Shown here one piece after another: positions 35,083 through 47,521 of a stretch of 64,000 nt of DNA. Below the pieces are notes generated by a model. The model ran no database searches, was not told the DNA's origin, and worked only from the letters and a program-made list of their open reading frames with translations. Source of the stretch: Dryomyza anilis (taxonomy: Eukaryota; Arthropoda; Insecta; Diptera; Dryomyzidae). Both the position numbers and the translations under genes were made by a program. The stretch spans positions 13,311,529 to 13,375,528 of the forward strand of contig OX638132.1 of NCBI GenBank assembly GCA_951804985.1, written 5' to 3'. Numbering within the stretch: the first letter of the stretch is position 1; each line of letters opens with the position of its first letter.

Positions 35083-35255
35083 TATACCCTACACTAAGAG
35101 TGAAAGGGTATATTCAGTTTGGTACGCCGTTTGTAACACCCAGAAGGAAGCATCTCCGGTATGGAAAAGTATATATATTCTTGATCAGCATGACCTCCTG
35201 AGTCGATTTAGCGATGTCCGTCTGTCCGTCCGTCTGTCTGTCCGTCTGTCCGTCC

Positions 35256-35301
<46 letters not shown>

Positions 35302-35841
35302 TGAAATCCCTAAGACTTTTAAAATTGAAGAGCTAGATAAATGAAACTTATAACTTAGATTACTAATATACCTACGCTGTATGTGCGAAATATTGGCGAG
35401 ATCGGTCCATTGTGACCTATGATCCGACCACTTATGTTCAAATACCTCATATAAAATTTACATATACAGATCAATTTTACTGTATACGTGCTTAGGTAAA
35501 CTTTTTTGGTCAAATATATATTGACATCATGCTCAAATACATGATAATAATGTTTTCCGGCGAAAAGACTTGTGGTTCACCAAAAAAGAAATCGAAATTC
35601 GGTACACCTACCCATATGTAAATATGGGTATCAAATGAATGGAAATTCTTCAGCGATTGAATGTTTGTAGCTATTTTCAGGATTCGTATACCCTGGTGAC
35701 CTATATATCACTTTTAACGGTAACCACACATATGTGTAGGGTATTTATAGTCGGCTTAGACCGACTATAATTTTGATAATCCTAACTATCATAATTACAC
35801 CTACTTTAAAATTTCCCATGTGATCTAACCTTCCCAACTGG
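35083..35841 (+). mobile_element. mini-me-like element (e), full length
   Basis: 5' TATACCC, long (GTCY)n tract (35217-35300), 3' hairpin near 35750 and 3' end cccaactgg followed by TTT. Nearly identical to element c, so both are recent. Frames with RLSVRLSV come from the tract. Confidence 0.9.
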
Positions 35842-36044
35842 TTTATTATTGAAAATGATCCACAGAATCCGAATATATTAATAAAATTTCTATGTACAGG
35901 TTTACGAGGTATTGACCAATAACTTTTGAACCGAGCTTTCAAAAAAGTGGTCACATATATTTGCTAATATTTCGTGTTTTAAATAACCGATTTGATCAAG
36001 TTTTATACGAAATAAAAGATAATTAAAAATTCAATAAACATGTC

Positions 36045-36326
36045 TCACATCATTTGGTTAGTGCGTTGGACTGCGGGCCGAAAGGTCACCGATTCAAACC
36101 CGGACTGGGGCTAACAACAACTTTTCATAGAAACATTTTTCTATACCTACCTCTCGGCAGTAAATGAAAAACCGACGAGACAAACATTGCCTATGAAAAG
36201 CTCTCACCCGCCGTTCGGATTCTCCAATAAACTGTAGGTCCCACTACTTTGAGTACAAATATAACACGCACAGCTCAAAATTTAGCCTAAGTTCTTATAG
36301 GACTGTAGTGCCAAACTATTATTATT
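36045..36326 (+). repeat. SINE copy 3
   Basis: Nearly full length. tRNA-like head with A-box remnant 'catttggttagtgcgttgga' and B-box-like 'gattcaaacccgg', then body and tail as in copy 1. The head lacks its first bases. Confidence 0.85.
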
Positions 36327-36592
36327 TACCGGTTTGAGGGAATTTCGATAGAAAAACTCGAAAAATGTAATTTTTTCGACAAAACTGTAAGTCCAAGATG
36401 CATTTCAAAAATTGGTACAAATCTAAAAAGCAAGTTGATTTGAAGTCTGTGATATTGCAAAATTAGCCAACACCTTTATAGAGAAAACAACGTAAAAATA
36501 AAAGAAATCTCCGTATACATTTTGAGAACAGACAAAATCATGTGAAAGCATTAAAATTGGGTGTAAACTAAAAAAAAAAATTTTTTTTGTTA

Positions 36593-36920
36593 TATACCCT
36601 ACATCCATGGATTACAGGATATTTTAGCGCATCATCATGACCGGTATATTTCCTAGATAAGTATCACTTTTCGAATCAATTTAGAAATAACCGTCTGTCT
36701 GTCCGCCTATACAAGTTAACTTAAAAAAAATACTCTTCCGAATTTAATTTCAATATATTTAAGTAGCAAAGTAATTTTAAGTTTGAAAATGAGTCAGTCA
36801 GCGTAATCAACTACATACATTCCATACAAGATATGAGTTAACTTTTTAGGATCCCATCTCTCGTAAAGTATTCAAGTTAAATTTATAAAATTAGTTACAA
36901 ACAATATCAATCAATACGTG
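36593..36920 (+). mobile_element. Diverged mini-me-like element (third subfamily)
   Basis: TATACCCTACATCC start, short (GTCY)n tract (ccgtctgtctgtccgcct, about 36691) and the neighbouring words 'gaatcaatttagaaataac', but otherwise unlike the other copies. The 3' end is uncertain. Confidence 0.55.
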
Positions 36921-36989
36921 TTCAAAAAATTGGTGTGTTTGGCACACCTTTTTCTTTTTTAGTTTTATGCTTATTTATATAGCGATCAA

Positions 36990-37948
36990 TTACAATAATA
37001 ATTTGTCGCTTCTCCGTCTAAACGACTGATTTGCTTGAAATATTTACCACAGATACGGTAGGGTCTGGAAGGAATGATAGGCTATATATGGGCGTGATTG
37101 GTGCAGCCTAAACTTTCAAAACGATATAACTTGCCTCTTACAGCAGCTTCGAACATGAAACAAAAACTCAAATACAAAAAAAATAATATTTAAAAGCAAA
37201 AACACTAAAGCAAACAGCACAAAACAAAAGCAAAAATACAGAAACAAAAGCAATAACATAAAAATAAAATCCAAACTAAAGGTAAAACAAAACCAAACAA
37301 AAAAACAATTCAGAAGCAAAAACAATTTTTTTAACACATTCTTTTTTGACATTTTTCGATCATTCTTCTTTCATCTTCATCTTTTTGTCGTCCAACATTT
37401 TTTAAGCAATGAAATAAAATTCACCACACTAAAACTGACCACATTAAAACTCACCACAATGAACTCACCACACTAAAATTCACAACACTCAAATTTACCA
37501 CACTAAAAGTCACACTAAAAGTCACCACACTAAAACTCACTACAATATAATTCACCACATAAAAACTCACCACACTAAAACTCACCACACTAAAACTAAC
37601 CACACTAAAACTCACCACACCAATAGTCACCACACCTAAACTCACCACACCGAAACTCACCACACTAAAACATCTACTGGGAAAAATTCTACGGGGAAGA
37701 ATTCTACGGGATAGCGTTCAATGGGGAATAATTTCACGGGTAAGATTTCTACTGGGAGGAAGTCTATGAGAAAAGTTGTTTTAGCGAATAATTATTTTTG
37801 TTTACTACATTTATAAATCAATAAAAAATTTCCACAGCGAAGCACGAGTCCCTGATATAAATAATAAAATTGTTTTTATATTAATAAAATTGCTTCATAT
37901 ACTTGCATTCACAAAATCTTTGCACGAGTCGTGCACGGGTCCAGCTAG
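36990..37948 (+). mobile_element. Helitron copy H2 (5' end uncertain)
   Basis: 3' end GGGTCCAGCTAG at 37948 followed by T, as in H1. Inside, in order: 'ataggctatatatgggcgtg' near 37078, a C/A-rich tract (37140-37340), a 15-bp minisatellite in reverse (about 37420-37670) and repeated ttctacgggg words. The canonical 5' TC end is not recognisable. Its SINE neighbour starts a few bases beyond. Confidence 0.75.
37420..37670. repeat. 15-bp minisatellite inside Helitron H2
   Basis: Units cacactaaaactcac with variants, the reverse of the array in H1. Also gives false open frames. Confidence 0.9.
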
Positions 37949-37952
37949 TAAT

Positions 37953-38241
37953 ATAATAATTTGGAACTACTGTCCTGTATACAACTTCGGCCGAGCTCTC
38001 TTACCATTTTGAGCTGTGCGTGTTATGTGTGTACTCAAAGTTGGGGGACCTACAGTTTATTGCCGAATCGGAACGACGGGTGAGAGCTTTTCATAGGCAA
38101 TGTTATACTCTAGTAGGTTTGCCATTTACTGCAGAGAGGTAGAGCGGTATAGAAAAATGTTTCGATGAAAAGATGTGGTTAGCCCCAGTCCATGCTTGAA
38201 CCGGGGACTTTCGGTTCGCAGTCCAACGCTTCCAATGACTA
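37953..38241 (-). repeat. SINE copy 4
   Basis: Body as copy 1; the tRNA-like head is present to the B-box-like ggttcaagca region (about 38200) but its outer part after cagtccaacgc is replaced. Inserted next to the Helitron end. Confidence 0.8.
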
Positions 38242-39232
38242 CCTTTTTTGTCATAGTACACAATGCAAATTCCAAAGAAACAACGCTTCTCTCTTGAGGT
38301 ATTATATTGTACAATATGAGTTTCCACGCAAACCATTCACTGGCATGACAATTAATTTATTTATTATATTATATATTTTTACCACTGCTCCCTGTCGAAT
38401 GTCCATTTTCTGGCGTTGTTGTGAAACATGCGATATCTGATAAATTTTCTGTGTGGAGTTGAAATGTGCAAAATTTAAAAGAAAGACATGTCAAGCACAA
38501 AAATTTAATAAAAATAAAAGTTAAACAACAATTGCGTGGTCTACTGCCTTTGTTTAATTGACCATAAAGTATTTTTCTACTAACCCTAATTCTCAGAAGT
38601 GAGCGTCCGGTGCTCCTATTCATCCTCAAGTGGTTATAACTTGTTTCGAAGAAATTTTAAGTTTAGTGGGTTTGTTTGTATTCCACCAACAACTTTTTAT
38701 GTGAATGTTGTATAGAATTTTTATTATAAAAAATCGCTTAGAGTCAATAACCTATAATTAAAATGAAACATAGCATCATTAGTGAACGATAAGATACACA
38801 AATATAACGATTTATTAGCAAATATCTCAAAAAATACTAACAAATATTTTTAAAAAACATTGGAATAGGATTTTAAAAAATGTCTACAAAAAAAAATAAT
38901 GCGTTGATATTACTTTTACATATTAGGCTTCTCTGAACTTCTCTGAACTTTTGAATTCTGATTATTAGGGTTGTTTATCTCGTGAATTTGTTACAAAAAG
39001 GGTTTAAATATTTTTTCTTCAGAGCATTAAAATAATTTTATTTCGAAATTTTATTTCTTTATTCTGTTTATTTAGGATTACACTATTGATTTGATGATAC
39101 AATGATTAATAGGTTTTTTTTACATCAATAAAAAAAAGATTCCAATTATATTTGATAATATTTGAAATATTCAAAAATTTTAATTAAATAATTAATCAAA
39201 TTAAACATTGAATGATTAAGAATATATATCTA
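38242..39232. other. No gene seen
   Basis: Chance frames on both strands near 38250-38630 overlap the SINE end and have no support. AT-rich otherwise. Confidence 0.4.
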
Positions 39233-39440
39233 CACACAGAAAAAATATCAAACAATCCCATTAAAATTTGTCAATAGGACAGTTATTGATTTAATAGTAT
39301 ACAAAAAATTTATATTTTTATACAAATTCAAAAATATTGTTATAGTATTATTTTGTATTTAATGGGATTTACCGATTGTATTAATAGTTTATACTATTGA
39401 CTAATTTAAATAGTAAAACCTATTCATTTTATGGTATCGG
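39233..39440 (+). mobile_element. 210-bp MITE, CCAGAAAAA family, copy 3
   Basis: Starts cacacagaaaaaa with 'cccattaaaatttgtcaata' inside. The right end is worn and lacks ttttctgg. Confidence 0.65.
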
Positions 39441-39493
39441 CTTCAAAATCCAAGAGAACTTTTCTGAAAAACGTTACGTAATAGACACTGAGT

Positions 39494-39543
39494 ATGCAGT
39501 CAAAATTAGACGTGGAGGTACGACGTCTGATTTTGAATGCATA
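39494..39543. repeat. Hairpin with 21-base arms
   Basis: tatgcagtcaaaattagacg(t) pairs with the reverse copy ending gattttgaatgcata; about 19 of 21 positions agree, with an 8-base loop. Part of the left arm context (cgttacgtaat, gagtatgca) recurs near 24248-24275. Confidence 0.7.
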
Positions 39544-40399
39544 CAACCAAAAATTTCATAACTATTTTGAAAAGTTTAATAATATGTAACAATATAATCT
39601 GTTTTTCCGGAGAGTGCACGTTTTTGGCTCATCTTTGTAACTGAAAAATAATTTAAAAAAAATATAAAAAATGGATTAACTCCAGCTCTTACCAGAAGAC
39701 ACATAAATACGTCAATACAATTTTACTGTTCGGTTCTGCGTAAATGCAATAAATTTAAAATCGCAAATGAATCACGTGTGTAAATAAAGAATCAAAAAAT
39801 AAAATAATTCAAACATTATAATAACCTTCAAAAGATAATATATTTTATAAATTCCATTTTTTTTTTTTTTTTCTAATATATATTGATGAGTAGTTTGCCT
39901 ATAAATGGTAAAGTTTTTTTTTAACAAATTAACCAAAGCTCAGGGATACCGCCAATAATGGACAGGTGTCGGTGAATGTTTGTCTTGAGTTTGCAAATAT
40001 CAATACTGTCGTGAAAAAGGACGCTTGCAGAATGTTCCACAAACGTATTGTGCGACTGTAAAAATAATTTTCTTTGTAATGATTGTTTCTGTTGTGAGCC
40101 GTGTAGGTTTTGTTTGATGCCCGAGTAGTAGAAGAGAACACACGATCTGGTGGAATCACATCCCTTGCAAACTTTCAGTTATGGATAATACCTATAAGAC
40201 ATCAAAAAAAATGTAAATTCGATAGTAATTCCTATCAACGATTTGTTACTATTAAAATTATAGTGTATGAACTATTAATATTATAGTGGCGTCACACTAT
40301 TGATTTTATTATTTTAATATTAAAAATTAATGTGATGTCCTATTAATATTAAAATGTGCAATTAATGGAATAGTTTAACACATTAAAATAGTATGCTTA
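39544..40399. other. No gene seen
   Basis: The minus-strand frame at 39929-40159 is slightly more GC-rich but has no recognisable domain. At 40220-40390 there are MITE-like tattaatatta words, perhaps an old relative of the 210-bp family. Confidence 0.35.
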
Positions 40400-40401
40400 T
40401 A

Positions 40402-41876
40402 CACGGATAAAAAAAGATTTGTATGAATATGTTTAAATGTAATTAAAAAGTAAAACGAAATTACCACACAAGTATTAGGAATGAAGTGTAATTAAATTAT
40501 AATCGAAATTGAATTTATGTTTGTTCACGTGTAAACATTATTATATTGTCCAGCAGTATATGTCAAATTTACCATAAATATGTTACAATACCAACATAAA
40601 ATTATGATTACATTTGAATAAAGTATTTCTTGGCAATTTACTTGGTTAAAACTTTGTTTCGAAACACTGAAAATGCTAATCAAATCTAAATACAACGTAT
40701 GTTCGCAACGCTCGTCTTAATTCGATAATTTATCGACTGACGAAGTTGGCAACGTTGTGCAGCATTGTCTACCTACGCCATCTTTTGCCATCGTTTGAAT
40801 GTTTAAAAACAAACAAAATAGAAATGGGATTTAAATAAATGTATTCTTGCAACATTCTTCATGTATACGAAGTTGGCACTCGTTGAGCAGAATTTTTTAC
40901 CTACGTCTCTTTTGTCGTCGTTTGAAGTATGTATAGGGTCATTTTAAACATACTGATGTTTGAAAACAACGGCATTTTCTGCGTACGTGTCCGTTGTTGT
41001 TCGTTGAGAAAACGTGTTCGCGTCGGTAATACTTTTGTTATTTGTAAATTAAATAAATATATAAATTGTTTTACAAAAAGTACAAATAGTAACAGAGTAT
41101 AATATAGTGCAGTATATAATTTCTGAAACTAATGTAAAAAAACCACAAATAAAAATCAGTGTTTCGATTTTCAAACAGAATTCGGCATGTTTTTTTACAA
41201 AAGCTTCCGTGAATTCCTTACCTACGCTATGTGGTGTACTGAGACCAACTGTAACTGTACCAAATATAAAGCGAGCCTGGATCGTCTGGTTTAGAGTCTG
41301 CTGGTGCAATTGAGCATTCATTGATGCTGTCACTTGTACTTGCAGTTTTTAACGAATTATTTATTTATGCATTTAAAAATTTGTATATGTATCCAATTAT
41401 TATAAACTCCCACTGTGCATGTTTAAAGATTTTATAAAAAAAAAACACATTTTATTATTATTTTATTTTGAGGATTTCTCTCCAAAAATATTTAAATATG
41501 TTTCTATGCAAACATACTACTTTTTGAACTGAAACAACTGATATGTTTCACTGGAAACATATTTATATTCAGGTCGTTCAAAATCATGTTTTATTTTGAA
41601 CATATTTATGTTTTGGTTCAAATATTTATTTTATTCGGATGTAGTAATTATTATGTTTCTGTTAGAACATATACCATTTTAAGGGGTAACATCAAAATGT
41701 TTCCGGGATATTATAATGTAAGTCAGAGCTCATTACAACAATGTTCAAGTCTCAATACAACCCTGTTTATAAATGATTTATCAGTCAATCATATATTATG
41801 TTTACATAAAATTCCAAACATACATGTTAATGCCTCCAAAATTATGTTTGGGAGAGCCCTTTTTTTTTGCAGCGTG
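40402..41876 (+). mobile_element. TA-flanked element, 1475 bp, complete
   Basis: Ends CACGGATAAAAAAAGATTTG and 'tttgcagcgtg', with TA directly on both sides (40400-40401 and 41877-41878). Copies at 50503-51973 (reverse), 54602-55880 and 23548-24199. It contains three diverged copies of a 55-base block (gttggca..cgtt ... tttgaa) at about 40745, 40870 and 40960, perhaps binding sites or a promoter. Several short frames (for example 41107, 41586) are not long enough for a transposase. A TA duplication suggests a Tc1/mariner-mobilised non-autonomous element. Confidence 0.8.
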
Positions 41877-41878
41877 TA

Positions 41879-43156
41879 CTATTATATTAATATGATAAAA
41901 TTATTAGTTGAATAATTCAGACAACTGCAAGATTATATACATTAAATTTCACTTAAAATTAATTATAATATTTGTTCATTTGTTACACATATTTTACACA
42001 TAAAATGGAATTTTCTAAAGAACAAAAATGTGTTGTGAAAATCTTTGTTATTAGTTGAATTTATTTGAAAATATTTAGTAATTTATATTGAATAAAACAC
42101 AATTGAAATGAGAAATATTTATTGATATTACTTACAAAGCATTACAATACCATTTCAATTGAAATTTAATTTTAAAAATTCCAATTTTTAACATTCTAGT
42201 GGTTATGAGTGAACAGATAAAATTTGATTTGTGTGGTAATATTAAGCTGCACACTTGACTGACTTCTACGAAATATAGCTCGATATCAGGATATACTCAA
42301 ACGGTAAAATGGTCCGAATAAAGCGACAAATTGTGCAAATAAAAATATCAACATTTTAGTTCCTACTGTCAAACAATTGATATTGCTTTTGGTGGTCAAA
42401 TATTTATGTTGTATATGTCATTGCAATGGTTTTGAAAACGGGTTTGTTTACAAAAAATAAAAAAAGATGACATTCCAAACATTTTATTATACTTATGAGA
42501 GCAGATATCATATATCCCGTTTGCATCATCATTGTATCATTCCCCGATATAATATCGTCTAAATAAAAAATAAACTAAATGACAACAAAAATGTATGTTG
42601 CTGTCGGCTGTCATAACGTGGTTGTCAAACACCAGACTATTTTATATTTACTCAAGCGTAAAATGCATTAACCCTTCAAGCATCACAAGGCCGCTTTGGC
42701 AGACTGACAGTCGCACGGCATTTTCCAACGACTGCTACTAACCAATTTCACCATGTTTGTGTGGTCAAATGCACGACATATTGACTACATAAAATAAAAT
42801 AAAAAATGTCTAAATATTTGTCTGCCGTTTAAACAGTTCTATGGTGTATTTCAGCTTAGTTGCTGACGTGCAACAGCCTTGCGAACACAGCCAAAAGCCG
42901 GCTGACAAAATAAACAAAGTACGCAAATAAATTTGTGTTGTTTTTGTTGTTGTACCTGTCCTTATTGTTCTTGTTGGTATATAATAGGTGGCTCTCTTTT
43001 GTATGTTCAGTAAATACAAATGACGCACAGCACTTACCTACATTGTTTCGGAATTAAATACACTGAGAACAACCAGAATAAAATATGTTTGTGGTGATCT
43101 TATTTGAAGGACATTATACTATCATTGGGTTAAAGTTTCTAGGTAATCATAGGATA
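41879..43156. other. No gene seen
   Basis: AT-rich with a GC-richer part at 42680-42910, but no convincing reading frame or splice pattern. Confidence 0.4.
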
Positions 43157-43800
43157 CACACAAAAAAGGATTGTTTATGAATTATTTGCTGCAAACAATC
43201 GAATGTTATGTAATTTGAAATGTTTGCAAACAAGTGAATGTTTGTAGTGACTGATTAGTTTTTGCACTAAATACTTTTAATTACATATTATTTGCTATGA
43301 ATAATAACTGAGTTCTGCAAACATTTCAAATTATATAACATTTCAACGAATAGTAATTTATTTGTCGTAAACACTTTAATTGTTTTCATAAAACACTTCA
43401 TAAGTGTTTTTCATCCTAAACGCATTCTTTATTTCTGGTAAATACTGCATTTATTTGTCATGAATGGTATATTTTAGGTTGCGTTTGAAACAAACACTTG
43501 TCAATTGCCTCAAATAATAATTAATTGAAATATTTACTCGAAACACTTGGTTGAGAAGTAACTGCACGAGTATTACCGTAAGCAATCATAGGTAGTGCTC
43601 TGTCGAACTGATTTTCAATGTTCGTCTTTTCACTCGTTACTTGTTGCATACAATCGATGTACTCACTGTAATCGTTGCATGTTCAGCGACAGTATTGTCA
43701 CTTGGTTTTGTTTTTCAAAACATTGAATGTTTTGAAAAAAAAAGTCTTGACACTACTTGAAACAAATACTGCAGTGCCTGTTGTAACCATATCATTTCTC
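43157..43800 (+). mobile_element. CACACAAAAA-ended element, copy 1
   Basis: Starts cacacaaaaaaggattgttt. The part to about 43590 matches 48248-47830 in reverse, and the part 43605-43790 matches 47260-47095 in reverse, including the palindrome caaaacattgaatgttttg. The right end is not clear. Confidence 0.6.
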
Positions 43801-44486
43801 TGAGTGAATAGTAGTAGAACCAGCTTGCAGTTTGTATTAGTTTATTTATAAGTTTATCTAGTTTTCATTTTGTTTCTCTAGTTTTCATTTATTTTTTGGT
43901 TTTTGTTAGGGTTTTCTATAGATGCCACCATACAGCAATTTACTCTAATGTTGGTACACAACATCTTGTAAAACAACCTAAACAAATTTAATTTAACTTG
44001 TAGTTTTTGTGTGTTTTGACTTTTCAAGTGTTTGTCACGCAGGTCATAAATTTAATTAAAAATTACAGAAATTATGTAGCTATTCATGTTTGAATAGTGT
44101 CATTAAAATGTAATTTGCATATTAGCAAATTTAGTTCCACCTACAATTAGTTCAAAAGTATACAATGAACAGAAAGCTCAAAAGAAAAATACGTAAATGG
44201 ATTAAACAACAGAGAATAGCAATTGTTGATTGCAAAAAAGTTGTTGTAGTACAATATAGGGGGGAAGTATATCAAAATTAGAATTTCATATACAGGGTGT
44301 TTGGTTCATCGATGTCAATAATTCAGAGGGTCATTCTATGACTCAAAAAAATTAGAAAATGTAAATTAAAAAATGTCTAATTTTGCAGCCTGAGATACAG
44401 GGTGTATAAGATATGCATATATGCATTACTCACATAACTGATTTGTTGCGGCAACCAACTAAATTTCCCTACCGTATCATTCGGTT

Positions 44487-44669
44487 GTGAGGTTGTGGCA
44501 ACCTTCAAGTAGGTGGTCATGAGGTTGTGACGTCATCCTAATCGGCGAACATGAGGTTGTGGTATCCTCTAAATCGGTGATCATAAGGTTGTGACGACCT
44601 CCAAATTGGTGAGCATGAGGTTGTCGCAACCTTCAAGTGTTAAGCATGACGTTTTCTAATCCTCCAATT
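44487..44669. repeat. 32-bp minisatellite, about six units
   Basis: Units start (c)atgaggttgtg and run 32 bases; each carries an imperfect hairpin such as ggttgtggcaacc. Isolated units recur as 'catgaggtt' near 45063, 45150, 45221 and, reversed, 45283. Confidence 0.8.
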
Positions 44670-45274
44670 GAAATTTTATTTTAACAAAGTTATTTATGTA
44701 TATAAAACGAATGTACGTAACGTATTCTATATGTATTATAGATGCGTAAACATGTCGCGCACACAATTTAAAAGTATATCATACTCCATGCAAAAAAAAA
44801 CAATGCATTTATTTTTTTATTTCCTCATAACAAAAAAATAAAAAAAAACTATTTTCATTGGCACATATGGTCCTTTTTTGTATTTATTTTATATTACACT
44901 AGCTTAAGTGTAATTTGTATTGAATTAATTATTTTATTAATATTTATATATTTATTTGGCATTTTTACTTAATTAATGAATTTCCTATTGTTTGCGACTT
45001 GTTTCTGTATGTGTCCGTAATAGTTAGTAAGAAACTGAACTGGCAACCGAACTACTGATAGACATGAGGTTGCGTTTGTCATTTATTTTGTTGATACAAT
45101 AACGTACTCCATTGCTGACACGAATGTCAATTTTGCAATCATGAGGTTACGACCACCGAACGCAGTTGCGCGGACTAACATTTCGTTTGTAGAAAAAAAA
45201 AAATACATTCATTTTAATGACATGAGGGTACAACAAATGTATTTCAGTTGAAACACTGAAACGTAGGTTCAATT

Positions 45275-45306
45275 AACCTCATGCCAAAACAGGATTTTTC
45301 TGTGTG
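45275..45306. mobile_element. Element end (reverse), CACACAGAAAAATCCT
   Basis: Read backwards from 45306: cacacagaaaaatcctgttt, then tggcatgaggtt, matching the start of the foldback element at 49949 (cacacagaaaaatcctcttt). So the minisatellite-bearing region before it may be the inside of a related element; its other end was not found. Confidence 0.5.
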
Positions 45307-45720
45307 TAGTCAAAAAAATTTATAATTAAGTATTATCGGTTGATAAATGAATATCAATTTTTCACTCGTGCTTTCGACAATTAAATTACCTTTGTGTTAC
45401 AACTTCGAACCGACTTATTTCTTCCTTTTGAAATTTACAAAAATAAAATTACAAACTTATACTTTGTCATTGATTTTCTCAAAATTTCGTTAACGATTAC
45501 TCCACATTTTAATGATCATGATAGACCAGTTCATTCCCAGTATTTGCATTTAATAGACATACGAAATAACGTGGCGTTTTTTCACCAAATTATAAACACA
45601 TTTTTATTATTTTTATAATAAATTTTATTATACCAAATATAAACCGTTTTGATCGATAAACTTTTGACACTTTTCTGTAAAACTTCTAGGATTTTTGTGC
45701 AAAAACTGAAAAATTTGATT

Positions 45721-45883
45721 CACCAAAAAATAATTCACTCGAATCCCATTAAAATTGGTCAATAGGACAATTATTAATTTAATACTATACAAAATATAAA
45801 TCTTTTCATATAATGGTGTTATCCTATAGACTATTTTTAATGGTAAAAAAACTATTATTTATATAGTATTTTTTTCTGGGTGT
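45721..45883 (+). mobile_element. 210-bp MITE, CCAGAAAAA family, copy 4
   Basis: Starts caccaaaaaataattcactc and ends tttttttctggg; about 45 bases in the middle are lost relative to copy 2. Confidence 0.75.
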
Positions 45884-46741
45884 TTTTCCATAGGCTTCAT
45901 TTGAAGTCTGTTTTAATAGCAAAACTTCCCAACCGAAGAGAAAAAAATACCGATTCCCAGATATACACTGAGGGGAATAAATATTCCCCTGAAGCTACAC
46001 CGAGAGGAATAAAGATTCCCCTGAATAAAAATCCATAATTAATAAATGTGAATTTATTAAATAATATGAAACCAAGCAAAGTTTAATTTTTTTGTTAGAA
46101 CTCACTGAAAATACCCTGGAAAGTTCGTTATAAATGGTCTGACAGTATAGTGATGGAAGACAATGACTTTCCTATTTATCAATTTTTGACGCTTAAACTC
46201 AATTGCACGGTTTATTCGTATTAGTTATTAGTAGAAAGTAGAATCAATCGTCTGGACTAGTTAAAGCAATTATGATCCATGATTGCTTTCCAATCCCACC
46301 AAACATTACGTTGCGTTTATCTAGGCTTTGTCACCATTCTTGGACAACAATCTTTCTTTAGTTATGGCAGAAGAACAAACATAAAATTGTACACAATTTC
46401 GAGTATATTTTCTTAATTACATAGCCCAACAACTATTCGCTATCTTGGTATGATTTTTCGATGTACTTCAAGCTACTAATCACGACCCCATACTTAGTTT
46501 TTTGTCAGATTTCCTAAAGTTTTTTAGTTTTTACGTAAAACTAATAAATGGCAATTCTTGTATTTTTTTTACATAATTTGGACTTTAACTTTTTACAGAT
46601 TTGAGTTTTCCATCTGATTTCTTTTGTAAGAGGTAAAATATAAAAAATTATAAAAAATATATAACTTTATTAAATTATGAAAATCATAAATGTTATGCAA
46701 TAAATCATAGGTACTAAACATCTGCACAAATGTATTTGAAG
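45884..46741. other. No gene seen
   Basis: AT-rich; a short direct repeat (gaggggaataa/gaggaataaag words, with attcccctgaa) at 45970-46025. No gene. Confidence 0.4.
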
Positions 46742-46984
46742 TAATAATAGTTTGGCACTACAGTCCTATAAGAACATAGGCCGAGCTCTCTCACCATTTT
46801 GAGCTGTTCGTGTTATATTTGTACTCAAAGTGGTGGGACCTACAGTTTAAAGCCGAATCCAAACGGCGGGTGAGAGCTTTTCATAGGCAATGTTTTACTC
46901 TCGTAGGTTTGCCATTTACTGCCGAGAGGTAGCGCGGTATAGAAAAATGTCCAACGCACTAACCACTGAGCTACCGCAGCTATT
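46742..46984 (-). repeat. SINE copy 5, internal deletion
   Basis: As copy 1, but about 65 bases holding the B-box half of the tRNA-like head are missing: agaaaaatgt joins directly to ccaacgcact. With the B box lost, polymerase III transcription of this copy is unlikely. Confidence 0.85.
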
Positions 46985-47094
46985 TGAAGTTCCGTCTGCA
47001 AAATATGCATTACTGCACTTTACAGTATTGAGGGCATTTTGCAATGACAGTCGACAGTATTATAGCAAAGTCTCTCCAACAACTACACTTCTCT

Positions 47095-47260
47095 GCAGTA
47101 TTTGTTTCATTAGTGTCAAGTACTGTCAAAACATTTTTTTTCTCAAAACATTAAATGTTTTGAAAAACAAACCAAATGACACTGCTGTCGCTGAACATGC
47201 AACGAAAACAGTGAGTGCAGCGTGTGAGCGTAACTAGTAACGAGTGAGAAGACAAACATT
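47095..47260 (-). repeat. Repeat fragment, reverse copy of 43605-43790
   Basis: Shares the gcagtatttgtttca, 'caaaacattaaatgttttg' and 'gtcgctgaacatgcaacg' words in reverse order and strand. The overlapping 115-codon frame (46890-47237) runs from the SINE into this repeat, so it is chance. Confidence 0.65.
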
Positions 47261-47521
47261 GAAAACAACATCGCATTTGTCGAAAAGCAATAAATTTTTT
47301 TTCAAAAAAAATTAAATAATGAAAAAAAAATTGTTCGATAAATAAAACACTTAATATAGAATATACGGCCATTGTTCCGGAATTTCATTAACAATTTGTA
47401 AGCAAACGGTTTTGAAATCGATGTCACAATACAAAAAATGAGTTTTTGAAACAAATTCCAATCGTTGAAGTCAAAGCAAACGGATTAATTTTTATAAACA
47501 ATTCAATTTGAATTTTTATTG

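Noticed and set aside
39929..40159. 76-codon frame on the minus strand
   Set aside because: Slightly better composition than most, but no start context, splice pattern or recognisable domain.
41586..41915. 109-codon frame, with a 99-codon relative at 50801-50502
   Set aside because: Both copies share the frame because the element copies are nearly identical, but it is AT-rich, has no domain, and contains the repeated aaacata words of the element.
46890..47237. 115-codon open frame
   Set aside because: It runs from a SINE into an unrelated dispersed repeat, so the frame is accidental.
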